In this document: positions 45,503 through 56,330 of the stretch, one piece after another
How the letters are laid out: each line of letters opens with the position of its first letter
Numbering within the stretch: the first letter of the stretch is position 1
Assembly: GCA_014529385.2 (NCBI GenBank)
Contig: CM043953.1
Span: 94,771,342-94,835,341 of the forward strand
DNA length: 64,000 nt
Origin: Adiantum capillus-veneris
Lineage: Eukaryota > Streptophyta > Polypodiopsida > Polypodiales > Pteridaceae
Reading direction: 5' to 3'
Program-made: the position numbers and the translations under genes
Notes under the pieces: model-generated
The model's database searches: none
Told to the model about the DNA's origin: nothing
Seen by the model: only the letters and a program-made list of their open reading frames with translations

Positions 45503-48272
45503 ACACTACGGAGGATTGCACACACACGGTATACTTTTATACCAGAGACGGACTCAGTTTATGTGGAGGAGATTTACAGTCGGATGTGCGCAGCCGAGCA
45601 TGAATATACCGTGGAGGAGATCACCACTCTATTGACAGAGATCTTGCATGGGGTAGCAGCAGAGGCATACCCACACACTCAACCAGATCAGAGAAGACGT
45701 TCTGGGAACATGCCTCAGAATAGTTGGTATGATGAGGAGTGCAGAGAGATGAGAGTTCAAATTCAGAGCGAGCTTATACTTGGAGTCATTACATATAGAT
45801 AGTCTCGAATTGCCCTCCGGCGTTCAATGCGACAGAAGAAGCGGGCCTTTTTAGCCCAGATGGAATGTGATTTGTATCAGCTCTTTTTGTGTTGAGATTC
45901 AGGTGAGGCCTGGCGTATCTTCCATGAGCACTCACCTCCTCCAGTGATTACTTCTCCCGAGATTTGGGGTTAGTATGCAGCATCATTATATATAGTACCT
46001 GGGCAACCACCATTACCAGACCCTCTAGAGCCATGTCCAGTCACTAGTACCTTCTTTACCACTGGGATGGTGAAGAATGCCATTGATAGGATGAGAACTA
46101 GGAGAGCATATGACCATGATGGTTTGGTGGTAGAGCACTTGATACATGCTAGAGATTTACTCTTAGAGGTTCTTGCGCGGTTGTTTAACTGTCATGTGTG
46201 AGGGACTACCCGAGTCTTGGAGATTATCTACTATTGTACCTCTCTTCAAGGCAGGGGACCCCACGGTGCCAGGGAACTACCGTACTATTATGATAGGGCA
46301 CACATTGGCACGGTTGTATGCATCCATTCTTGAACAGCAACTGAGTAAATGGGCAGAAAATGAGGGCATACGAGCAGCAGGACAGGCTGGATTCAGGAGG
46401 GGTTTCTCCACTTTGGACCATATTCTTACACTCTAAGCCATTATTGAGGAGGGTCGGGCACATGGGAGACGGATGTATTGTTGCTTTGTGGACTTTCGCA
46501 AAGCATTTGACACAGTGCCGTGGGCTAGATTGATGCACAGACTACTGACGTTGGGAGTGCCCACCATAGAGATCATATGGGGGATCATGGCTTTATACGG
46601 CTCAGTGATTGGCCATGCACGCACTCTTGACGGGATTTCTGACATTGTTCATTCCACTATTGGAGTGAAATAGGGGTGTCCTTTGTCCCCTACACTATTT
46701 GGTATGTATGTAGATGAGGTTTCTGACTACATTGACAGAGAGGGCGACAGAGGCGCTCAGCTAGCAGGGACATGGATCCCTTTTATATGCTGATGATATT
46801 GTGTTGATATCAGAGTCACCAGAGGGCATGCAGAGACAATTGGATGCATTGCACAGCTTTGCAGAGGATAGTGGATTGTCTGTGAACCTTGGTAAAACCA
46901 AGGTTATGGTGTTTAACACCACACCACAGTGGGTCAAGCGATCGGCACCTACACTCGTATATGGTCAGGACACTGTGGAGTACACAGATGCATATACATA
47001 TGTGGGGGTGGTATTCACGGGACCGAGGTTTACTCTGAGGAGAGCAGCAGAGACTAGACTGTCCAAAGCCTATGCGGCATTGGGAGGGCTAGAGAGGATG
47101 TGTTCGCAGGTTCAATTTCAAGAACCACGAACAAAGCTATGGCTCTTTGATACTTTGGTTGCTTCAGCTATGGTTTATGGGGTCCAGGTTTGGGGACCAT
47201 CTGTGAATCTTGACAGTTGGAGGAGCATGGAGAGACCCTTGGTATTTATGATATCCTGGATGATTAGAGCCAAGGCCTCCTTACCACATGTGATTATTCG
47301 AGCGGAGGTAGCCGCTCCTCCTATAGAGATTGAGGCTCTTACCAGATCAGTGTCCTTTATGCACAGTCTATGGGATACACATAGAGGCAGATATACCAGA
47401 TTGGCTCTTGAGTTCTCTAAACAGTTAGCGATGTAGGGAGACGCATCATGTTGGTATGCGCAGATGACCTCATGGTTTCAGAGGCATGGTTTCAGCATGG
47501 ATAGACTGCCTCCTTTTCAGTATTCCCTTGATGCACCCTCACTGCCAGTCACACGGACGGAGATCACTAGACTCATTCGTCAGGATCTTATACAGTTGGA
47601 CACCAGGAGGACATGGGTAGAGCCGATGCAGGAGTTGGGGCACGAAGATGGCTTTCTACAAAGAGCATCCTCTCCAACTTTCGGGAGATGGGTTTGTGAT
47701 TCGTCCGAGCTACATGGACACTCATTTGTCTCATGGTCTGCGATGTGCTGTTGGTCAGATTCGCACATCCTCACACCAGCTAGAGATTGAGACGGGTAGA
47801 TTCAGAGGGTTACCACCGGAGTATAGGATATGCCAACTATGCGATAGAGAGCCAGAGACGGAGCTACACTACATATGCCACTGCACTGTGTATTATGAGA
47901 TAGGAGGGCGCTTCCATTTCTTATTCAGGGAGGATTTTGGACCCCTAGATAGAGTCATGAGGTATCAGGATCAGAGATGCCTTGGCTTTATATCTACTTG
48001 AGCTACATCGACATAGAGATAGTCTGTTGAGGATACATGGAGTACGACAGTCAGAGAGACAGATCGCAGATTTCTTTGGATCGAGGGAGCCAGGAGACCA
48101 ACCACCAGCACAGAGTTGTACCCACATTCATACCAGAGGCACCCTCATTGATAGGGCGACTAAGCTCTGGAGATCGAGACGACCACGACCGAGACACATG
48201 AGCACACTCCATCAACGGAGACTCCAGCAGAGGATCAGAGGCATTCTAGCACGACACCCAGAGTGTCATTGA
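45503..48272 (+). pseudogene. LINE ORF2 RT and C-terminus (copy H)
   Basis: Segments are readable at 45563, 46173, 46473, 46801, 47464, 47648 and 47982 in changing frames. TAGs at 45800, 45971 and 46671 match CAG in sibling copies. The YADD box at about 46788 is present in sequence, but one or more bases are missing just before it (CCCTTTTATATGC instead of CCC..TTGCTATATGC). The Cys/His motif is CQLCDREPETELHYICHC. Confidence 0.88.
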
Positions 48273-48464
48273 GGGCCTATTCTACATTTCACACTTAATT
48301 TTTCATTTTTCACTTTTTACATTCAATACTTTTTGTACTTGTACTTTAGACATTGTATTAGAGTCACCACTTTGTATCTGATGGTCTCATAGGTCATTTT
48401 GGCCTTTTAAAGACGTTAATATATCATTTCATTTCATTTCATTTCTCATGGGTTTGGACTCTCA

Positions 48465-48810
48465 CTCATTGTTTTTAGAGTTTCGTCACCACTATTTTTA
48501 GGGTTTTGTCATCGTTTTTTTGCTGTTTTTAGGGTTTTGAAACTGTTTTTTTACTGTTTTTGAGGGTTTCATCACTATTTTTATTTTTTTATTTTTAGGG
48601 TTTCGTCATTGTTTCTTGCTGTTTTTTAGAGTTTCGAAACTGTTTTTTGCTGTTTTTTAGGGTTTTGCCATGTTTTTTGCTGCTCTTTAGGGTTTCAAAT
48701 ATGTGTTTTGCTGTTTTTTAGAGTTTTGAAGCTGATTTTCTCTTTTTTGAAGGATTTCACAAGCGTTTCTTGCTATTTTTTAGAGTTTTTTGCATTTTCT
48801 TGGTTGTTTT

Positions 48811-48815
<5 letters not shown>
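48465..48815 (+). repeat. T-rich minisatellite with telomere-like TTTAGGGTTT units
   Basis: About a dozen degenerate units of roughly 28-32 bp contain TTTTTAGGGTTT or TTTTAGAGTTT followed by CG or TG and TGTTTTTTGCTG. The core matches the plant telobox (TTTAGGG). It lies between the tail of copy H and the next TC tract and is not part of any LINE copy seen here. Confidence 0.85.

Positions 48816-48816
<1 letters not shown>

Positions 48817-48855
<39 letters not shown>
48817..48855 (+). repeat. (TC)n microsatellite before LINE micro-insertion I
   Basis: Pure TC tract that ends where the 45-bp LINE tail fragment begins. Confidence 0.93.
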
Positions 48856-48860
<5 letters not shown>

Positions 48861-48898
48861 CCTTTTGAAGACGTTAATATAACATTTCATTTCATTTC
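48856..48898 (+). mobile_element. LINE copy I, tail-only micro-insertion
   Basis: It contains only CCTTTTGAAGACGTTAATAT, AACA and TTTCA repeats, flanked by TC tracts on both sides. It is the smallest copy and shows that the family can insert into (TC)n with only about 45 bp copied. Confidence 0.9.
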
Positions 48899-48957
48899 AT
48901 TTCTCTCTCTCTCTCGTGATCTCCCTCCATTAGGCTACCCATTGACCCCCTTTCCCA

Positions 48958-49820
48958 TGGCCTCTCCAGTGGCTATAGCCCGCCTCCCTCTCAACATGAA
49001 TTTCTTGATTACCAACAAGCGGATATCAACACTTGAGTTGAAGTGAAGGAGTGGAAGAAAGAGATGGAGGCAACCTTTCTTCAAAAGATGGAGGAATGGG
49101 AAGAGGAGAAGAAGAACCTATGCGAAAGGATTTCTCGCGTCGAAGAGAAAGCGGCTTCAGAAGAAGCCACAATCCGAACTCTCCAAGGTGAACTTCTTGC
49201 AGCAAAAAGTGGGCGGCTCAAAGAAGGCGAAATTCAGCCATCCATGAAAGTAGAAATACGGGTTATCAAGGAAGATGAGGAGAAGAAGTCATGGACTGTG
49301 GTCATCTCTGCAACACAAAAGAAAGTAGAAGAGGCCGAAAAATGGATTGAGGTCACCAAGAAAGGGAAAGGTAAGGAAGCTCCTTGTACACCCACTCTGA
49401 TTAACATGACCCTCGAGGAGGAAGAGGAACAAAGGAGGAGGATGTGGGCTCTACATGTGAGGGTAATTGGCCTCAAGGACATAATGGAAAAAGAGGTCAC
49501 AATCCTCACATCCATGATGGGGTGGACAAGCCTTTGCACACTAAGGCATGGCGAGTCGGCAAGAAGAGTACTGGCCCGGGAGAATCTTCAAAAGAGAGAG
49601 CTCTCATACTACGCTTCCCCTCCTTGGAAGAGAAGAAGAAATTCCTAAAAAAGAGGCCTACTCTCAAGAAGACAGGTATTCTCCTCGATGATGATCTTAC
49701 TTTCTCGCAGCTTGCGCATATGAGAGAGGTAATGCCAGAGATTACGGTGGCAAGGAAGAAGGAAAAGACGGCCTTTTATAGAGATGGTCGGGTGGTGATT
49801 GAAGAGCGGCACTCTACATG
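48958..49820 (+). pseudogene. LINE ORF1 (copy J)
   Basis: ATG at 48958 gives MASPVAIARLPLNMNFLITN, then a stop and frameshift. 49043-49648 is a charged coiled coil (KEWKKEMEATFLQKMEEWEE) plus TPTLINMTLEEEEEQRRRMW. The conserved C-terminus is in a third frame (49444-49821: TKAWRVGKKSTG, ERALILRFPSLEEKKKFLKK). It is homologous to ORF1 of H and K. Confidence 0.8.
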
Positions 49821-49849
49821 AGGGTGTGAGACCTATGGGACCACATTGA

Positions 49850-50675
49850 AGATGGCTACTTGGAATTGTAATGGATCTATGAGGTTGTGTTGGTGCCTTT
49901 GAGAACAATTTTAGAGAGAGGGACATTGTTTTCTTCTCAGAGACTCATCAGGCCCCTAGACAGCTTATGCCACATGTGGTGGGATACAGATGGGAGACAG
50001 CCCACAGGATAGTCACGAGATCTGAGCATGGGACTAGAGGTTCAGGAGGAGTAGTAGTGCTATTTAGGGAGGAGTTACAACCACTATTACATATTGTACG
50101 GAGAGATGATCATGCTAGATACATGTGGGTGAGGCTGAGAGCTGACACATGCCGATTTCTATACATTGCCATATGTTACTCCCCCCCCCCCCCCTCCTAG
50201 TACGTCATTATATGTTGCACCCAGAGGACAGTCGCCTTTCTCTATACTAGATGATGATATATGGGAGTTTTCTAGGGATGGTGATATCATCCTCCTAGTG
50301 GACTTCAATGCCCGAACGGGCAACTCTCAGATAGTCTTCTACGACACTTCAGATGAGATGCTTAGAGAGCTGGATGTGGGTGGCTTGGGGCTCGACAAAT
50401 GCTCACATGATAGAGAGCAGACGGAGTATGGGAGATACGTCACGGAGATGACGACCACACATGGGTTAGCCATACTTAATGGCTTACATCGATTTCCTGG
50501 AGCAGCCGGTTTCACATGCTTTTCACACAGATATGGGGCCAGTACAGTGGACTATGTTATGGCACATCCGAGCTTTATTCCTTGTATTCAGGATTTCATA
50601 GTGAAAGCTAGACCAGTGGGCGTAGCAGTGGATCACGCTCTTTTGACTTGTCTGTTTCATTTCAATATAGTATAG
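49850..50675 (+). pseudogene. LINE endonuclease (copy J)
   Basis: MATWNCNGSMRL at 49852 is followed by a frameshift. YRWETAHRIVTRSEHG, LVDFNARTGNSQ (G-to-V in the GDFN box) and ASTVDYVM follow in two frames. A C(14) run near 50183-50196 marks one frame change. Confidence 0.88.
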
Positions 50676-50699
50676 CCCAGACATCAGGAGGCAAGTCAC

Positions 50700-53082
50700 A
50701 TACCCGTTATACATTTACACAGAGATTGACTCGGTTTATACAGAGGAGATCTATAGCCGTCTATGCAAGTCCTGGTCTCTCAGTGGAGGAGTGTACCACT
50801 TTATTGATTGAGACACTACATGGTGCAGCATCAGAGGCATATCCACACACTCAGTCGGGGGTCGGAGGCGACATTCTGGGAGCATGCCCCATAATAGTTG
50901 GTATGATGAGGAGTGCAGAGAGATGAGAGCCCAGCTCCAGAGAGATCATCACCTACAAACAGTCTCGAATTGCTTCCCGGCACCTTGTGCGACGGAAGAA
51001 ACGAGCTTATTTGGCCCAGATGGAGCGAGACTTGTATCAACTGTTCTTGAGTAGAGACTCAGGAGAGGCATGGCGATTCTTTCATGAGCGCTCCCCTCCC
51101 CGAGTTATTACTTCTCCTGATGTGTGGGCAGTATGCGACATCGTTATATACAGTTCCTGGACAGGAACCCCTTCCAGATCATACAGAGCCATGCCCACCT
51201 ATGAGCACCTCCTTTACCACTGAGATGGTAAAGAGAGCCATTGATAGGTTGAGGACCGGGAGGGCATATGATCATGATGGTCTAATAGCAGAGCACTTTA
51301 TACATGCTAGAGATATGCTGGTAGAGGTTCTTGCAGTGTTGTTCAATCGTGCCATGTGTGAGGGGTTACTTGAGACTTGGAGGTTGTCTACTATTGTGCC
51401 TATCTTCAAGGCAGGTGATCCTACAGAGCCTGGAAATTACTGTACTATTATGGTTGGGCACACATTGGCACGGTTGTATGCATCCATGCTTGAGCAGCAA
51501 TTGAGTGATTGGGCAGAGGGTGAGGATGTACGAGCAAAGGGCCAGGCCGGTTTTAGGAGGGGTTTCTCCACTCTTGATCATATTCTGACACTCAGAGCGA
51601 TCATTTGATATTGTGTTGATCTCTGACTCACCGGAGGGTATGCAACAACAGTTAGATGCATTACACAGTTTTGCAAAGGATAGTGGATTGTCTGTAAACC
51701 TTGATAAAACCAAGGTTATGGTGTTTAACACCACACGACAGTGGATCACGAGATCAGCACCGACTTTCACATATTGTCAAGAGATTGTAGAGTATACAGA
51801 TGCATACACTTACCTTGGGGTCGTCTTCACTATGCCGAGGTTTTCTTTGGGGAGAGTAGCAGAGACTAGATTGATTAGAGCTTATGCGGCCTTGGGAGGC
51901 TTGGAGAGAATGTGTTCGTAGGTTCAGTTCCAGGAACCTCAGAAAAAGTTATGGCTCTTTGATACTTTAGTAGCCTCAGCTATGTTGTATGCGGTGCAGA
52001 TATGGGGATCTTCTGTAGGCCATGATGGTCGGAGACGTATGGAGAGGCCCTTGGTATCTATGATCTCTCGACTGATCAGAGCCAAGGCCTCCGTACCCCA
52101 CGCTATCATTCGAGCAGAGCTAGCTGCCCCTCCTCTGGAGATTGAGGCGCTTACGAGATCAGTCTCCTTTGTGCACAGCTTGTGGGATACTACTAGAGAC
52201 AGATATGCTAGATTGGCCCTTGAGTCTTCTAGACAGCTAGCTCTTCAGGGGGACACTTCATGCTGGTAGCACAGATGACATCATGGTTTCAGATGCATGG
52301 CTTCACCATGGATAGGCTGCCCCCTTTCCAGTACTCTCTTCATGCACCCTCGATGTCTCTTACACGGGTGGAGCTTACTAGACTCATTCGTCAGGACTTG
52401 ATCTAGCAGAGGACATGGATAGAGCCGCCACAGGAGTTGGGCACGAAAATGGCTTTCTATAGAGAGCATCTTCTCCACGTCACAGGAGATGGGTTTGTGA
52501 TTCGACCCAGCTACATGGATACACATATGTCTCATGGTTTGCGGTGTGCTATTGGTCAGATACACACATCCTCACATCAACTGGAGATTGAGACTCGTAG
52601 ATTCAGAGGAATACCAGCAGACAGCAGGATATGCCGCTTATGCCAGCTAGAGCCAGAGACAGAGCTACATTACATATGTCATTGCACAGTGTACTATGAG
52701 ATTTGGGGCCGTTTCCACTGCTTATTCAAATAGGGTTTCGGTCCTTTCTCTAGGGTCATGAGTTACGAGGATCAGAGATGTCTTGGGCTATATCTACTTG
52801 AATTACACAGATATAGACACTTGACTGGGGAGAGCTAGAGAGAGACAGTCCCAGAGACGGATTGCAGATTTCTTTTCACTAGATATGGGACAGCCACAGG
52901 AGCAGCCATCACTGCAGAGCTCGGCCCACACTCATTCGACGGCTACTGGCACTCTCATCGACCGAGCAGTGGAGCTACGGAAATCCAGACGGCCACGATT
53001 GAGGAGAGGGGCTACACAGCATCGACGGAGACTACAGCAGAGGATTCGAGCCAAACTCTCTCGACATCCTGAGTGTAGATGA
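50700..53082 (+). pseudogene. LINE RT and C-terminus (copy J), palm deleted
   Basis: 51084-51608 covers the RT fingers (FKAGDPTEPGNYCTIMVGHT, AGFRRGFSTLDH). The catalytic core is deleted at 51606 and the frame restarts at 51613 with MLISDSPEGMQQQL. A TAG at 51919 matches CAG elsewhere. 52390-52410 has lost the LDTRR segment, a change shared with the next copy. The Cys/His motif is CRLCQLEPETELHYICHC. Confidence 0.9.
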
Positions 53083-53227
53083 GGATGGATTCTAGTAGTA
53101 GTAGTATTTTGTTCTAGTCTTTTTGTACCCAGAGATGCTATTAGATTCACAATTTTGTAACAGATTGGTCTCATAGGTCATTTTGGCCTTTTGAAGACGT
53201 TAATATAACATTTCATTTCATTTCATT

Positions 53228-53229
<2 letters not shown>

Positions 53230-53278
<49 letters not shown>
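53230..53278 (+). repeat. (TC)n microsatellite after copy J
   Basis: Follows the TTTCA tail. The next LINE starts at its end (TTTTGGGGTGGTCTTC). Confidence 0.95.
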
Positions 53279-53280
<2 letters not shown>

Positions 53281-54687
53281 GGGGTGGTCTTCACTGGGCC
53301 GAGGTTTTCTCTTGGGAGAGCAGCAGAGACCAGACTGACTAGAGTTTATGCGGCGTTGGGAGGCTTGGAAAGGATGTGTCAGGTTCAGTTCGAGGAACCT
53401 CGGACAAAGTTATGGCTCTTTGATACTTTAGTAGCCTCATCTATGTTGTATGCGGTGCAGATATGGGGACCTTCTGTAGGCCATGATGGTTGGAGACGTA
53501 TGGAGAGGCCCTTGGTATCTATGATCTCTCGACTGGTCAGAGCCAAGGCCTCTGTACCCCACGCTATCATTCGAGCAGAGCTAGCTGCCCCTCCTCTGGA
53601 GATTGTGGCGCTTACGAGAGCAGTCTCCTTTGTGCACAGCTTGTGGGATACTACTAGAGACAGATATGCTAGACTGGCCCTTGAGTCTTCCAGACAGTTA
53701 GCTCTTCAGGGGGACACTTCATGCTGGTATGCACAGATGACATCATGGTTTCAGATGCATGGCTTCACCATGGATAGGCTACCCCCTTTCTAGTACTGTC
53801 TTCATGCACCCTCGATGTCTCTTACACGGGTGGAGATTACTAGACTCATTCGTCAGGACTTGATCTAGCAGAGGACATGGATAGAGCCGCCACAGGAGTT
53901 GGGCACGAAAATGGCTTTCTATAGAGAGCATCTTCTCCACCTTACAGGAGATGGGTTTGTGATTCGACCTAGCTACATGGATACACATATGTCTCATGGT
54001 TTGCGGTGTGCCATTGGTCAAATACGCACATCCTCACATCAACTGGAGATTGAGACTGGTAGATTTAGAGGGATACCAGTATATAACAGGATATGCCGCT
54101 TATGCCAGCTAGAGCTAGAGCCAGAGACAAAGCTACATTACATATGTCATTGCACAGTGTACTATGAGATTCGGGGCCGTTTCCACTGCTTATTCAAAGA
54201 GGGTTTCGGTCCTTTCTCGAGGGTCATGAGTTATGAGGATCAGAGATGTCTTGGGCTATATCTACTTGAATTACACAGATATAGAGACACTTTACTGGGG
54301 AAAGCTAGAGAGAGACAGTTCCAGAGACGAATTAATATTTCTTTTCACTAGATATGGGACAGCAAGAGGAGCAGCCATCATTGAACAACTCGGCCCACAC
54401 TCATTCGACCACTACCGGCACTCTTATCGATTGAGCACTGGAGTTACGGAGATCCAGACGGCCACGATTGAGGAGAGGGGCTACACAACATCGATGGAGA
54501 CTACAGTTGAGGATTCGAGCCATACTCTCTCGACATTCAGAGTGCAGATGAGGATGGATTCTAGTAGTAGTAGTATTTTTGTTCTAGTCTTTTTGTACCC
54601 AAACATGGTCTCAGATTCACAATTTTGTAACATTTTGGTCTCATTGGTTATTGTGGCCTTTTGAAGACGTTAATGTAACATTTCATT

Positions 54688-54735
<48 letters not shown>
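53279..54735 (+). mobile_element. LINE copy J2, 5'-truncated near-duplicate of the end of J
   Basis: It starts at the LGVVFTGPRFS position right after (TC)n. It is almost identical to 51820-53278, including the loss of the LDTRR segment and the ATCTAGCAG stop. It has its own TAG at 53791. The tail (GGTCTCATTGGTTATTGTGG, GAAGACGTTAATGTAACA, TTTCA) ends in (TC)n at 54690-54735. Open frames are 53284-53793 and 53899-54351. Confidence 0.93.
54690..54735 (+). repeat. (TC)n followed by (GC)n
   Basis: A TC tract passes straight into GCGCGCGCGCG (about 54735-54748) before the 5' UTR of copy K. Confidence 0.93.
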
Positions 54736-54747
<12 letters not shown>

Positions 54748-55292
54748 AGGAGGCAGAGGCAATGAACCCATTGCTCCATCCCTGTCGCGTGCGATGCTTG
54801 TGCACCTTATCGCAGTGCCTATTAATTAATCCACGTCATTCTGAACCTGTCAGGTGCCCAATTTTATCCACGTATCATTTCTGACCCTGTCAGGTGGCTA
54901 ATCGTCATTTTTGCATGTGCTTTCTGCCAATAGCCTTAGGCTGTTGCTCACTCACGGTGCTGCCGTTTCCGCCCCTGCTCACCCTTCAGCTCTCCCGCTT
55001 AGCCCCCACCCTTTCCTTGACCTTAGCCCCCACACCCGCATGCCACCCTCCCTTACCCTTTACAGCCTCCAGTGACCTCCAGTGGGGCTGGAAAATTAGG
55101 GGCCGTTCGCCACAAGCTGACCCAGGAAGGGGGCCGCATGCATTCTTGATTGTGCAGGCCGCGAGTCTACCCACAGTGGGGGTTGTGTGCTTTTGATTCT
55201 ATTGACAGGTGCAGGTGACAACAACATAACACAAAGGGACATCATACGCGACATCATACGCGTAGGATTCAGCGGGAAATTCTGTGTGCGAA

Positions 55293-56330
55293 ATGGTAAG
55301 TGAGCCCGATACATCTCTTGAACGACAAAACATGGAAGCAATCTCCCTTGCACAGGACACGGAAGCCGTCAATGTCTCACCTGCTTGCAAGTCGCGAGCA
55401 AAGGCAACCTTCGTGCTCACGAACAAGCGGATGGCGCAGATGGAGAGGGAAATGAAGGAGTGGAAAACAGAGATGGAAGGATGGTGGAAGGAGAAGTCCA
55501 ACCTCCTTCAGATGGTCTTCAATGAAGGCGCACAATGGAAGAAGGAGAAAGAGAGCCTTAACGCAGAAATACAGACACTCAAAGAAGAAGTCTCAGCCCT
55601 CAAACAGGAGAACCCAAACGCCAAGATACGGACACTCAAAAAAGAAGTCTCAGCCCTTAAACAAGAGCTTGCTGATAGAGTAAGCAGTGGACTAGAGGAA
55701 GGCGGATTTCAGCCCTCGGTAATAGATGAAATCAAGGAAATCAAGGAACAGGTAAGGATGATCACACAGAGGAAGAGAAACTGAGTGTGGCAAAGACATC
55801 TTCATGGGCGGAGATCATAGCAAGCACACAGAAAAAGGCGGACGAGGCCGAAAAATGGATTGAGGTCGCCAAGAAAGGGAAAGGTCAAGAAACTCCTTGT
55901 ACACCGACGCTTATCAACATGACCCTCCAAGAGGAACAAAGAAGGCGGATGTGAGCACTGCATGTGAGAGACCGGTCTCAAGGACATAAACAATGTGGAG
56001 AAAGAGGTCACAAGCCTTGCATCCATGATGGGGATGGAGAAGCCTTTGCACACAAAGGCATGGAGGGTAGGTAAGAAAAGTGATGGCACGGGAGAGTCTT
56101 CAAAGGGAGAGCTCTCATACTACGCTTCCCCTCGTTGGAAGAGAAGAAAGAATTCTTGAGGAAGAGGCCTACTCTCAAAAAGATAGGTATTTTCCTCGGT
56201 GATGACCTGACTCTCTTACAGCTCGCACATATGAGAGATGTAATGCCAGAGATTACAGCGGCAAGGGAGAAGGGAAAGATAGCCTTCTATGGAGATGGAT
56301 GGGTGGTGATTTTAGAGCGGCGCACTGCAT
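55293..56330 (+). pseudogene. LINE ORF1 (copy K)
   Basis: ATG 55293 gives MVSEPDTSLERQNMEAISLA, then a long coiled coil with an internal duplicate (TLKEEVSALKQE / TLKKEVSALKQE). A TGA at 55782 is followed by frameshifts. The C-terminal ERALILRF/LKKIGIFLGDDLT segment is readable to 56330. It is homologous to H and J ORF1. Confidence 0.8.

Larger units (their letters stand above)
44355..48455 (+). mobile_element. LINE copy H, 5' end present, endonuclease deleted
   Basis: It contains an ORF1 starting at ATG 44439 and reaching the conserved C-terminus at 45502. Sequence then jumps straight to the linker before RT (HTRYTFIPETDSVY), so about 1 kb with the whole endonuclease is gone. RT, C-terminus, 3' UTR and tail (GGTCTCATAGGTCATTTTGG, then TTTCA repeats ending near 48447) follow. 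No TC tract follows the tail. Confidence 0.9.
48915..53278 (+). mobile_element. LINE copy J, near full-length with RT palm deletion
   Basis: It starts after a short TC tract. It has ORF1, endonuclease, the N-terminal part of RT, C-terminus, 3' UTR and the full tail. At 51606 the sequence jumps from LTLRAII to DIVLISD, deleting about 370 bp with the VDFRKAFD and QGCPLSP motifs and the first half of YADD. It ends in (TC)n at 53230-53278. Confidence 0.92.

Noticed and set aside
44686-45525. Minus-strand 279-codon frame
   Set aside because: It is the shadow of LINE ORF1 on the plus strand; the plus frame has siblings in copies E, J and K while the minus frame has no recognisable motif.
48817-48855. 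TC tracts considered as CRISPR-like or regulatory repeats
   Set aside because: They are simple dinucleotide microsatellites without spacers; their link is to LINE ends.
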